A DNA stretch of 64,000 nt. It comes from Alentia gelatinosa. Its lineage: Eukaryota > Annelida > Polychaeta > Phyllodocida > Polynoidae. Made by a program: the position numbers and the translations under genes. This document shows, piece after piece, positions 36,301-46,625 of this stretch (its first letter is position 1; the number at the start of each line of letters is the position of its first letter). The notes beneath the pieces were generated by a model that was not told the DNA's origin, made no database searches, and worked only from the letters and a program-made list of their open reading frames with translations. The stretch lies in contig OX465587.1 of NCBI GenBank assembly GCA_950022655.1, positions 33,545,716-33,609,715 on the forward strand, in the 5' to 3' direction.

Positions 36301-39300
36301 TTTTGTGTAACGTGTGGGATCTCTTGTCCAGGAGTGTTACTTGGAGAACGACACGACGTCGCTGTTCCACGCGGCCAAGTCCCTGATGACACTACAAGCC
36401 CTCTACGGCATCATCCCCAACATTCAAGGCAAGGGCGAGTGTGCCAAGGTAAGTGCCTGTAGTATTCCGCCATACATTCAAATTTTAGAGAAAAAAATAG
36501 ATAAATAAGTAAATAAATTTTAGAGATAGCAGTTTTCCACTTTTCCATGGAAATCCTTCTTCTTATCTTCAGTTTGTACTTTTTTTTGTGTAAAACAATG
36601 AGAGTATTAATTGAGCCTCATTATCACAAATAGAACAGCCCTTTGAATCTGACATACTTTCAGACCTATTTCATGGACAACACAGATGTGTTTTCCATGT
36701 TTAGTCAGTCTCTCTGATAGAGTGATTTCCATCTGAAAAATATTTCCATTTTTTCCTGATTGCAACTGACATGTAATACGTGCCAAATTCAGTTAACAGT
36801 TTGTAGTCATGTTTTCCTTTAAGCAACTGAAATCTTAGCATTTATCTCGTTATTGGTTTAATTTTGATATTTCTTTTTGGTGATGTGTGTGTACCTTATT
36901 TGAACAGCTTCTTCTTTGTTTGTCTGCATAGACTGTCTATGGATTTATCAGTCATCATATTCAATGATTTCGAATATAAGTCTTCAAAAAGTGGATTTTT
37001 CTTTTTTATGTACCTGTTCAGACCTTTTGCTAAAAAGTTCTATTCTAGCAATACATGATATTGACTAATTAAACTTGTTCGATAGTGATATTACTTATGA
37101 CTATAAACTTGTTCAATAATTGTTTAAATGTACAACAGCTGCGCGTTCCTCTCATTTTTAAATCTCAGAACATAGGGAATTGGTTGTTTTTGAACAGGTT
37201 GTTTATAAGCTTTGTCTATTTCAAAACTAATTATTAACAATTGTAATACAATATTTCATGGTGTGCAGCAAGTGTGTGACATGATGTTGCGGATGCGGAG
37301 AGAGATGGCGGGGTCAGAGCCACAGATCACTCCGCAGATCGACAACCTACTCATCCTGGACCGAACGGTGGACCTGCTCACCCCGCTTCTCTCACAACTT
37401 ACGTACGAGGGACTCATCGACGAGATCTTCGGCATCCACAACAGTCAGTGTTCTTTTGTCAGTGTATTAGGGATATGCATATGGGTAGGTTTCTGTGTGG
37501 ACTGGACATTAGACAATCTCACCCTGCTCCTCTTAAGATTCAGTAATTCCCCAAAACAATGTGATCACAGGAGTAATTGACAAGTAAAATGAGCTTAAAT
37601 ATGAAGTGTATACATGTATATATTGACGAAAAAGTCACCAATTGTCACCAATCCAAAATATTCATCAGTCAGGATTAGCATAAAGAACATACCAGCCTGC
37701 CTCTGTAACATTGTGCTCGTTCATCAACAGCGAGTGTGAAGCTGCCGCCAGAGAAGTTTGCCTCCAGTAAGGACGCGGGCCCGCAGGAGGTGCCCACCGA
37801 ACCCAAGAAGTTCATCCTCAACTCCGCCGAAGAGCTATACGCCGAGCTGCGCGACAAGAACTTCAACGCAGTGGGCGCCACGCTCAGCCGCAAGGCTAAG
37901 TACATCACCGCCCAGTTCGATGTGAGTCTTTATCCTGGTGTATTTCTCCACTTTTACATGGAAACCCCTTGTTTTCATTTCCAGTTTATAAAATTCTTGT
38001 GTAAAATAAATTTAGTATAAATTGAGCCTCATTCATGGGTCGGATTTTTGAAACCTGCTAAATTGCCAAAATAAGCTTATTCAAGGTTCATGTTGTATAA
38101 ACGTATCTCATCAATGTAAAAATGAAATTATTTGGTGCATCTTTTGATAGTCTTTCTTTCCAACTGGGTTTTGTAAAGCTCTGAGGAATTTTTCCTTCCG
38201 AAAATCAACAAAAACTGTGTTTTTCTAGTGATTTTCACCTTGTTCAAATTTTGGGAGACACAATTTAGAGCCAATTGGATCTATTAAGATGTTTAAAGAA
38301 TATGTCATGAGAAGTGTAGACAATATAATTTAGAAAATTGGTAAAAGATTGAAAAAATATTAAAATGGTGAAAAATATCTAGGACCTTCAAATTTTCCAA
38401 CATAGAGACCCATAGAGCATGTTGTTCAACACCCCGACTTTCAGTGGACAGTACTAATGAAATATTTTGAGAGAAATTAATTTTCCTTTATTGTACAATG
38501 CTGACAAGAATCCTGGCTGTGATACCTGAAAGTTTCAACACAATCGGATTATCCATTCTGATATCAGAACATTATGATTTCATGATGATATTTTTCCAAA
38601 AAAATGGTGTGTTGGACCACACATCTCTAAAGGATGTATAAAAGAACTAATAATCATAATGGAATAACAAATATCCCTGATTATGTTAAGAACCCCTACC
38701 ACTCATGAATACCCAGGTTGATTTTTTTCTAAATAAAAAAATATACTTTTTATGGTTCAAAAACTGAAAACGTGTTGTCCGACACCCAGGGGTGTCGGAC
38801 AACATGCTGTGATATAAGTTATGATTTTGGGGTTGTTTTTATCAGTAATTGAGTGGTTTGCTTTGTTAAATATAGCTTATTATCACTTCATTAAAAATAT
38901 AAAGGATTATAGCCTCAAATATTATTTTTCTCATTGTTCTGAGCAATTCTATTAACGTGTTGTCCGACACCCCTCGTGTTGTCCGACACCCCTGTGTTGC
39001 CCAACACCCCAAATATGGTTCAGAGCTTTTCTTTTAAATCTAATATATAATTAAAGTATTCTGGGTAAAATATAATGTGTGTTACCATATAATATTAGTC
39101 TTTCGCAAGTTATAAACTTTATAACATTTCTTGAAATTTCAAATATTTAGGGGGCTGGACAAACTGCAGTATTAAACACAACTTCAAAATTTTTTTAGGT
39201 TGCCCACACAACCCAAAAAAATTGGAAATAAAACAACTTCAAAAGGCTCTCAAATCTAAACCATTCATCTGATTTTGTTGGAATAATGTTTTTCTGGAAG

Positions 39301-42300
39301 GTTCTTAGTAGGTGGTTAACATAAAATATAAAAAGAAGTATAATTCTAAAAAGAAAATTTACATGTTTTATCCCAGGATCAAAGCGGAATTTAGCAGGTT
39401 TCAAAAATCCGACCCTCATGCGAACAAAACATTGATTTCAACCTCCTCATAGACCCTCAGCCCTACGTCGCGGCTGAAAGGTACTGTTATGCCACCAAAT
39501 ACACTGACGTTCTTTAATTTTCATGAAAAAGAAAATCTAGAAAGTGAGTGAATCTCAGCTGTTCATAAAGCTCTCAGCATGTTCTCCTAGTCCGGACACG
39601 GTCTAGTCATTCTCTCCACATATCTTATTGGCGATTTTTACTATTGAATGATAATTCTGATCTGGAAATTATCCAGTGACAATATGAGGGACTAACAATC
39701 CCTAACGAAAAAAATGTGTTTGGAACAAATTGAATTATGTTCAGCATAAAACTACGAAAAAAAAGTCAAGTGAGCAAAATATCTGAAATTTTGTTATTTT
39801 CTTTCCATTTCCGTTAATTTTTAGGAACGACATGCGGCTAAAACGGTCGGCGAGATAAAACAGTTCGTGTCCAAACTGCCGCACATGCAGGCCGCCAAGT
39901 CGTCGCTAGCAACACGTAGGTCACAGTTTGGTATCATCAGAAACGGCAGTTTCCATTTTTACATGGAAGTCCACCTTTTTCATTTTAAGAATATAAGATT
40001 CTTTCTATTTGTGTAAAACTAACTACTGATTTACCCCCGATCCCCATTCATGCTAATAAGTACACAATATTAACCTGTTTCTGATGCTAGTCGGCATATC
40101 CTCCTCTTTGTAGTTAGCATGTTGTAATATCTGAGCGAGGATATTGCATGGAATCAACTGTAAGGACTTGACTCTGAGGACGAAACGCTCAGTAGTATCA
40201 GAAACAGGATAACCCTTAAAGGGCGAATGATGCCTTGAGGCATCAACCGGCCCAGGGCGAATGATGCATTTCTCTAAAATATAAAAATTCGTTTTTAACA
40301 AGGAATTAATGGAGCAACATCGTTCAAATTTTCACAGAATGTAGGTCTGGAACCAAAATTAGTTTTTCTATTCCGAAAAAATAAGATATTTAGGATTACG
40401 TATCATACCACGTGATCAAACAATCAAATTATGGGGAAAAATATTCCCATGATGTAATTTGTAAGTCGGTAAGAAAGTTGTGTTGGGTGTTGCTTACAGA
40501 TACTTCAGTGGCTGAACTAATCAAAGAAGGCACAGACTCAGACGAGTTCATGGACTCCTTACGAACCCAGCAAGGTAAGGTACTCCGCTCAACTTTAACA
40601 TCCCCTGAGCCCTGCTCACTTTGACAGAATCCGCATTTCAATTATGCCAATTATATGAAAATGTTGTTAGCAAAATATCTAATTATCAAGAGGCACACGT
40701 ATGTTCTCCCCTGGCAGAATGTTGTAATGTATTTTGGTTTTATTTGATTTTCTGCAGAATTCATCAACAATATAGACACCGAAAAGGCAAACCCGTATCT
40801 AGAAGACTGCATCGCAAGGAGAGAACCAATTATTAAGGTAAAGATCGCCTGACTGTTTTTATACCACCGTTCCATTTCATAGTACAACAGGAACGTTTAA
40901 ATGTATATCTATGAAAAAAAGTTTGCTCAGTTCTTTCTTTCTTTATAGTGTGTAACTACTTTTTTAATTCATTTTCTAAAAATGGCAGTTTTCCACTTTT
41001 CCAAGGAAATTCTTGTTTTCATATCCAGTTTATAAAACTCTTTTTCATGTGAAAAACAAATATTTTATAAATTGAGCCTAATTACTCACACCAATAAACA
41101 GTGGTTCAAACTTCCCCCACACATTCCAGCCCTATCCCATGGCAAATAAAGATGTGTTGTCCATGGTCTTTTTGAGGCAGTAAATTCCACATGAAATGTA
41201 TTTCCAATTCTTTTCGTGGCCTCATCTGAATTCCCTGTAGAGCATTGCTGATTTATTTTAGTATTGTCAGAGGGGGAATAGTTATACCTTTCTGGAACAA
41301 TATTGAGATATAACAGTTTTAAAATCAATTTTTGTTTTTAAATTCATATTTCCTTTGTCTTTTGCAGGTTTTACGTCTTCTCTGCATACAATCTTTATGT
41401 AACAACGGATTCAAACAGAAACTCCTCGATTACTACAGGAGGGAAATCATACAAGTAAGTTTACATTTGTAACTCGTTAAAGTGAGTTTAATTGAACTCC
41501 TATATTTATCTTCAGTTCCTCTTCTCTGGACCAGTCATAAGCATTTAACCAGAATTTGTTATAAGGAACTGATAATTCAGATTTGAATTTACCTACATAT
41601 TATCTTTTTTTAATGCAATTTCTATTAAGGAAATATTGAGTGTACACAATCACCGAATTTGGCTATACAGCCGTTCTTCCACTCAGGCCCTAGACCCCTA
41701 CTCTTCATTCTAATGGCGGGTGTTAAACGTAATGGGCAGTGGGTACCACTTTTGTGTAAGTCTTTGGTATGACCTGACCGGGGTTTGAACTCCTGAACTC
41801 CCATGCTCGAGGGGAACACCCCTACCACTTAGCCACCGAGCTTGGTAAAGCGTTTCATTTCAGGTCATCTCAGGAAAAGATAAATAGAACTAATTGCGAC
41901 CAGTTATGGATCTGTTGTATTGCGAATAGATGGCCTGTTCCATCAGGCTGTCCATGAATCTGCCTGTATTGGGCATCTGCCAAACATGATTATCTTCATA
42001 CAGAATGGCAAAACGTGGCTAGGCCTTACTGTATTTCAGACATATTACATTACATATTATCCTTATACATAACTTGTATTTTAGACATTATGTATTATCC
42101 TCATACGTACCGTGTATATCAGTCATATCATGAATTATTTTCATACGTACATGTACATTGTTAATCAGACGTATTATGTATCATCCTCATATAAACCTTG
42201 TATTTCAAACGTATTATGTATTATCTTCATATGTACCTTGTATTTCAGACATATTACGTATTATCCTACCCCTAATAAAAAACGCCATAGGCTTAACATG

Positions 42301-45300
42301 GGATTTGTTTATGTCACGGGTAGTGACATAAAGTGTTGTTTATGCCACTACTTTCTGATACTGATAATGTCGCTCGTCTTCGACTCGTGAAATTATGGAG
42401 CCAACAAAATGCGTGGCATAAATGAACTCAGACTCAAACTCGTGACGTCTCTTGATATTATCTTCATACATACCTTGTATTTCAGCCATTGTGTATTACA
42501 TTCATACATACACTGTATTTCAGCAATATTATGTATTATCTTCATACGTACCTTGTATTTCAGACATATTACGTATTCTCCTCATACGTACCTTGTATTT
42601 CAGACATATTATGTATTATCCTCATACGTACCTTGTATTTCAGACATATTACGTATTATCTTCATACATACCTTGTATTTCAGACGTATGGCTATGACCA
42701 CATCCTCACACTGAACAACCTGGAGAAGGCGGGGATGCTGAAGCTGCAGGGACAGCGCACCTACCCGACCATCAGGAAGTCACTGCGGCTCATCGTGGAG
42801 GAAGTCAACGAACAGGTGAGTCGACAGCTGCAAGTTTAAACTTTCATAATTCAATATGAGATAAACCACCGTTTTGAACTTCCCTATTTTTCACCAACAC
42901 TATATATATGTCCATATATGGGTTGTTCATGCACTTTTCCCCCTCTTAATGTTAATGCACTTTTTATCTTAACTTTCCTAATTCAATATGAGGCTATGAG
43001 TTAAAGCACTGTTTTGAACTTCTCTAGTTTTCATTATTCTTCATGGAATGGGACGGGGTGTGTGGGGAGGTTTGAACCACTGTTTATTGGTGGGAATAAG
43101 GCCGAATTCATTGTCTCCTTGTTTTAACTCCATGCATTGAAAATGAAAGCAATGACTTCCTTGGAAAAGAGGAAATTGCCCGCTCTGCTCAGCCATGCTA
43201 CTTTGAATGACAGTTATTAGAACTGTCCCTAACCACTGTAACCATAGTGCACTGTCGGCTGTAACATTATGATGTCAGCAACCGTATCCCCGGAATCTCT
43301 ATAGCAATATCTATAGGCTCAACAGTAGTAGACTGTATTATGAATACAAATAAAATGTAAATAAGAGTGAAGCATCAAACTTCACTCTTATTGGGGGGGG
43401 GGGGGTATTTATAAATTACCAATGAGTCTGACCCCCCCCCCCCCCCCCCAAAGAAAAGGGAAAAAGATCTGTATTCTGGGAGAAGATAGTGTGGCTTTTT
43501 TTCTCTCTTATTATCTACCTTTAAGAGACATTACTCGTGTTAAGGATAAGGGCGAGGAGCTTCCATTAGCTGGGAGGTGTTTGCCATATAAAGCCATGCC
43601 ACAGTTGTCATCATTCCTTTACACAGATTCACTCCCAATAACAAAGTGTAGGGAGGAGTATGCTACGAATTTCAAAATGGAGAACCCTAAAATAAAATAC
43701 ATTGAAAGTTTGCTTTCTACCTGACAGAACCCGAATGACATCTCGTACGTATTCAGTGGTTACGCCCCGCTCAGTGTACGACTCGCTCAAATCCTGCACC
43801 GTCCGGGCTGGCGAAGCATCACCGAAGTGCTAAACCTGCTGCCCGGCCCCACTGTCAGCGAGACGCAACCCATAGCCGTCGGGCTCCGAAAGCGAAGTGA
43901 GTGATCATCTTTTTGTTTAAAGCCAGATTTATGAAACGTGGCTATATCACTTCTGTCATCAACCGAATTTTTTTGTTTGTTTAAAGTCATGTTATTTCAA
44001 ACACGAGTAGGTGTGATTGGATTGTGATGCTGATTGGTACCTAGCAAGATATCAAGTGCGTTATGGGATATCAAGATACATTTAATTATGAGGAGAAGTG
44101 ATTTGCACATTATCGTTCTTCTAGTGAATTTCATGTAGTATCAAATCAATTCAATATTACAAACAAGCAGGCCTGACAATAGGATACATTGGTTCACTAC
44201 TATTACATGGAATCAACCTTAAAATCACCGTGATTTATCTAGAAGAATGCTAAATAAAAAGTCAATAATCTCAATATTTGTTTTCCTTTTTTTTTGCCAT
44301 TTGGGTTATGGCTGCCATTTGTTTTACAATGCAAGGTGACTTACATAAGAACCCCGGTAAGCAGACCAGGTATGTGTGACTAAGTCAAATCAACATGACT
44401 CTAGCTGTGACTGTGTGTCATGACTTTTAACAGTCTTTTTATTTATTTTTTTTATTTTATTTTTTTTAACACTTTTATTGGGTCACAGTTATTATACATA
44501 TAACAACCATAACGGAGGTTGTTCTTCCGTCTGGTCCCGTCAGAAAAAAATATAATCAGGGTTATTATGTAATCGCACATGGTTGGCCTGAAACTCAGGG
44601 AACACTATCAATTAAAGATGTCAGTGAAGTTAAGTGCACCAATAATGATGAGGATCATAACATGATATGATAACACAGCTATAGTCAGGGTATACATTTA
44701 TTGTGGATATTCCATAACTTATGGGAACAGGATTATATTATGTGGTACATATCCATGTAAGTTACTAGAGAAAAAAGAAAAAAAAAGAAATACAGGTTAT
44801 ATATAATATGATACTTTTTATCAGATTTATATTATTAGAGCATGCTTGCACACGCTATATACATCATCTAGAGTTTAGAGGGGTCCATATAGACTTTCAG
44901 GGTACTGCATACAAACTATCCCTTCACTATCTGTGCGCTATTCACTGTGATATTGAGAACTTAGCAGGAAGCCCGTGTCACAGTCGCTTAGAGGCGTGCC
45001 CAGCTGACCATGATCAATCAATCAAGACCAAAATACCTCAAGACCCACTGGTGCTTGATGTATTTGGATCCTAGATAGGCAGCTGCAGAAATGGCAAGTT
45101 GACTGGGTACAAGTGGGTTACAGAAAACTATCCATTGGCTAAATCTAACTTATACCTTTTAATTGTTACTCATTTATAATTGCAAGCTCATTCATCAATG
45201 ATGAACATACTATTTGCTCCTAGTATACCTATACAGTCATTCATGTCAACTTGTGTTCTCACGCAGGGAGCTCGGTCACCTCCACACACTCCGGGACGGG

Positions 45301-45909
45301 CGAACAGAAAGTTACACTCGTCTTCTTCCTCGGAGGAGTCACATACGCAGAGATCTCTGCGCTCCGCTTCCTTTCCCAACTAGAAGATGGTAAGACATGA
45401 TCAGTTATAATCAAGATTGTTCTTGAAAACTTTTGTAAAGCTTCCTTTCCTAATGAAAGCTTGTTCTGCAGGACGAAATGTAGGCGGGAATAGAACCCCA
45501 AACTCACTATTCACTGCTCTATGAAAGTTGTGTCTATGAAATCAGATATTGTCTACAAGAACAAAAAAGGAAAAAAACGGGTCAGTTTCCTCCATTTTGA
45601 TAAAAAGTGGGATAGTGAGTGTGACCAAATTTGAATTTAGCTATCTTTTACATTAAAAATAAACTAATGTAAAACCTAATCTAATAAAATGTATCAAATT
45701 GTTTGCCAGTGTAGCTTGCGTAGAATTTAGCACGTTTGACAGGGGAACTTTTCCACAGAAACTCACGCTTGCTGTAATAACCAGCACTCTTACTTCTCTG
45801 TGCAGGTCCCGCAGACTACATCATCGCCACAACAAAAATCATCAATGGGGAGAACTGGATCTCGTCAGTGATGGACACGCTCACCCCGCAGTCGACAAAC
45901 CCATTCTAA
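30375..45909 (+). CDS. VPS33A: VPS33A, SM-family vacuolar sorting protein, complete, 16 coding exons
   Basis: Sec1/Munc18-family subunit of the HOPS and CORVET tethering complexes. It binds VPS16 and SNAREs for endosome and lysosome fusion. Coding exons: 30375-30476, 31398-31463, 32365-32492, 33351-33435, 34227-34331, 36332-36448, 37269-37443, 37731-37921, 39825-39915, 40500-40574, 40758-40837, 41368-41454, 42684-42815, 43728-43896, 45267-45389, 45806-45909. All phases join and give 609 codons plus TAA, close to the vertebrate length (about 596). Family landmarks include [25 protein letters not shown]-type [96 protein letters not shown] and the [20 protein letters not shown] end. The start is the first ATG in good context (ATCATGG). 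Exon 4 uses a GC donor (AAAG/GCAGGT). Exon 5's donor, exon 13's acceptor and the stop codon each sit inside tandem arrays. The C-terminus ([11 protein letters not shown]) is a few residues longer than usual. Confidence 0.96.
31665..32075. repeat. dispersed repeat in VPS33A intron 2
   Basis: The segment shares GGACGATACGCTTCATAGCC, GATAGGCAACATATTATCAT, CCTCCCGAAAGCGAAGCGTA and GTATCATCCAGAGCGTGCTG with 47786-48083. ATACGCTTC near the left and GAAGCGTAT in the middle are inverted. The small frames here are non-coding. Confidence 0.7.
32571..32871 (+). mobile_element. tRNA-derived SINE, full-length reference copy (VPS33A intron 3)
   Basis: The head GGGGAGATAGCTCAGTGGTA contains an A-box (TAGCTCAGTGG), and a weakened B-box follows (GATTCAGGTCCCAC). 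Next come the central domain (TCACCCCCAGCAGTGGTAGA, CTCACCTCGGTAAATCTGTA) and the tail (TCATCTCATAGATTCGATCA, TTGGATGTTAAACTACCAAA) with AAACAAACAAA at the end. Length is about 300 bp. It lies in the sense orientation of the host intron, 79 bp after the exon 3 donor. Confidence 0.85.
33480..33930. repeat. inverted-repeat MITE-like segment in VPS33A intron 4
   Basis: CAGTAGACTCCCTCTATTAC at the left and GTGAGAGTCTACTG at the right (33911-33923) are inverted. Between them, GGTCGTATTAGTGAGC/GGTCGTATTAGCGAGGT motifs repeat. Length is about 440 bp. The CAGTAG-ACTC-CCTCTATTA end style occurs on short DNA elements of many invertebrates. Confidence 0.6.
34288..34866. repeat. 46-bp tandem array made from the exon 5 end and its splice donor
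   Basis: The first unit is the real 3' end of VPS33A exon 5 plus its donor (CTTCTGTCTATGGAGATGGA, TGATACATTCAGG/GTAAGTC). Identical or nearly identical junctions recur at 34378, 34424, 34470, 34516, 34562 and 34608 (GT positions), 46 bp apart. Shorter, more diverged units follow to about 34866, for roughly 12 copies in all. Similarity decays away from the exon. Reading through any unit meets TGA at once (AGG GTA AGT CTG TGA). Confidence 0.93.
35505..36028. repeat. local duplication flanking the foldback element
   Basis: About 120 bp left of the element (ACAAAGTAAATAACAAAGCA ... CAGTGTCACTTGGAATAA-like) is repeated right of it at 35908-36025, with about 10% differences. A second foldback element in the opposite orientation follows directly. 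Confidence 0.85.
35630..35907 (-). mobile_element. bipartite foldback element, CC-type (VPS33A intron 5)
   Basis: The element is 278 bp. The stem pairs TATGTCACACATTTTGTTGG with CCAACAAAATGTGTGACATA, apex CTCACGAGTGACGAGTGAG. The module 35779-35907 runs TTATCCTACCC to GGGGTAGGATAA with TTAAGCCTATGGCG inside. It belongs to the same subgroup as 16020-16303. Confidence 0.9.
36029..36242 (+). mobile_element. bipartite foldback element, one palindrome arm deleted (VPS33A intron 5)
   Basis: The module starts TTATCCTACCCCTAAT (ATAGGCTTTACATGGG inside) and closes GGGTAGGATGAAA. Only the outer pieces of the stem remain (GACGCCACTCGTTTG, then CGACTCGTGAGATTACGGAG, and end GACGTCTCTTGATA). It lies in inverted orientation to 35630-35907. 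Confidence 0.85.
36525..36745 (+). repeat. intron-dwelling dispersed repeat, copy in VPS33A intron 6
   Basis: The consensus is visible as GCAGTTTTCCACTTTTCCAT, GGAAATCCTTCTTCTTATCT, GTGTAAAACAATGAGAG, TAATTGAGCCTCATTATCAC. Related copies lie at 37940-38036, 39940-40050 and 40978-41240, with diverged or inverted ones at 42850-43190, 22930-22990 and 17105-17285. Confidence 0.7.
38037..39415. mobile_element. 1.38-kb non-autonomous DNA transposon in VPS33A intron 8
   Basis: The termini GGGTCGGATTTTTGAAACCT and its inverse (AGGTTTCAAAAATCCGACCC) are exact over 20 bp, and the match extends to about 28 bp (GCTAAATT). TCAT directly flanks both ends (38033-38036 and 39416-39419), giving a 4-bp target duplication. 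No transposase frame is present. Inside are repeated GTTGTCCGACACCCC motifs (38775-39015). It splits a copy of the intron-dwelling repeat after GAGCCTCAT. Confidence 0.85.
40195..40420. repeat. dispersed repeat, inverted relative of 9890-10170
   Basis: GATGCCTTGAGGCATCAACC, ATAAAAATTCGTTTTTAACA, CAAATTTTCACAGAATGTAG and TATCATACCACGTGATC correspond in inverse order to the 9.9-10.2 kb copy (GGATCACGTGACATGACACA ... AACGAATATTTTGTAAATGA). It sits in VPS33A intron 9, 80 bp before exon 10. Confidence 0.6.
41690..41848 (-). mobile_element. second tRNA-headed SINE family, fragment (VPS33A intron 12)
   Basis: Minus-strand reading gives ACCAAGCTCGGTGGCTAAGT (A-box like) and GAGTTCAAACCCCGGTCAGG (B-box like), then a non-tRNA body with CCCACTGCCCATTACG. 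It has no similarity to the SINE at 32571. Alternative: a diverged tRNA pseudogene. Confidence 0.6.
42030..42683. repeat. 40-bp tandem array ending in the exon 13 splice acceptor
   Basis: The units read CATACGTACCTTGTATTTCAG then ACATATTACGTATTATC. Acceptor-like CTTGTATTTCAG starts recur at 42553, 42593, 42633 and 42673, exactly 40 bp apart, and the last is the real acceptor of VPS33A exon 13 (42684). Older, more diverged units extend left to about 42030. A foldback element (42261-42457) is inserted in one unit. Confidence 0.92.
42261..42457 (+). mobile_element. bipartite foldback element, arm-deleted, inside the acceptor array
   Basis: It starts TTATCCTACCCCTAAT (ATAGGCTTAACATGGG) and ends CGTGACGTCTCTTGATA. 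The right closure of the module and the first palindrome arm are missing, as in 36029-36242. The flanks are ATATTACGTA and TTATCTTCATAC, which join to the normal array unit ATTACGTATTATCTTCATAC. The ends are ambiguous by 7 bp (TATTATC). Confidence 0.88.
44280..45170. repeat. VPS33A intron 14 with third LEACPAD-motif repeat
   Basis: 44940-45130 carries [13 protein letters not shown] in the plus frame and TGGCAAGTTGACTGGGTACA downstream, matching 21320-21510. The rest of the intron is AT-rich with no gene. Confidence 0.5.
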
Positions 45910-46625
45910 CATCTCAGTGCCCTCTCTCAGAGAAACCAGCGAGGAAATGCTGGTGATGGACACGTTCATCCCGCAGTCTACAAACCCATTCTAACGTCTC
46001 ACCGGCCTCTCTCAGAGAAACCAGCGAGAAAATGCTGGTGATGGACACGCTCACCCCGCAGTCTACAAACCCATTCTAACGTCTCACTGGCCTCTCTCAG
46101 AGAAACCAGCGAGAAAATGCTGGTGATGGACATGCTCACCCCGCAATCTACAAACCTGTTCTTACGTCCCACCGTCATCTTTCTCTGAGAGTGGGGAGAA
46201 CTCGATCACATCATTGACCCATTCTTAACACCTCGCCGGCCTCTCTCAGAGAGACCAGTGAGACCAGGCCAATGATGGACACACTCTCCCCACAATCTAA
46301 CAATGTGTTCTAACATCTCACTGACTTTCTCTCTGAGACTGGGGAGAATTGGATCACATCAGGGATCTCACTGGCCTTTCTCTCCGAGAGACCGATGAGA
46401 ATTGGATCTTGTCAATGATGGACACACTCACCCCACAGTCTACCAACCCATTCTGACATCTCACTGGCCTCTCTCAGAGAGACCAGTGAGAACTGGATCA
46501 CGTCAGTGATGGACACGCTCACCCCGCAGTCTACAAACCTGTTTTAACGTCTCACCGGGAGAACTCAATCACGTCAGTGACCCATTCTTAACATCTCACT
46601 GGCATCTCTCAGAGAGATTGACGAG
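45855..46625. repeat. 85-bp tandem array starting inside the last VPS33A exon
   Basis: The end of exon 16 (GTGATGGACACGCTCACCCC GCAGTC, then CCATTCTAA with the stop) is the first unit. Further units start at 45956, 46041 and 46126 (period 85), followed by diverged, shortened ones to about 46625. They contain CCTCTCTCAGAGA and ACCAGCGAGAAAATGC. The array therefore begins within coding sequence and makes up the 3' untranslated region or flank. Confidence 0.92.

Noticed and set aside
42436..42815. Alternative long coding exons over the 40-bp array
   Set aside because: All three frames are open only because the unit lacks stops. The phased exon 13 starts at 42684 and matches VPS33A exactly.
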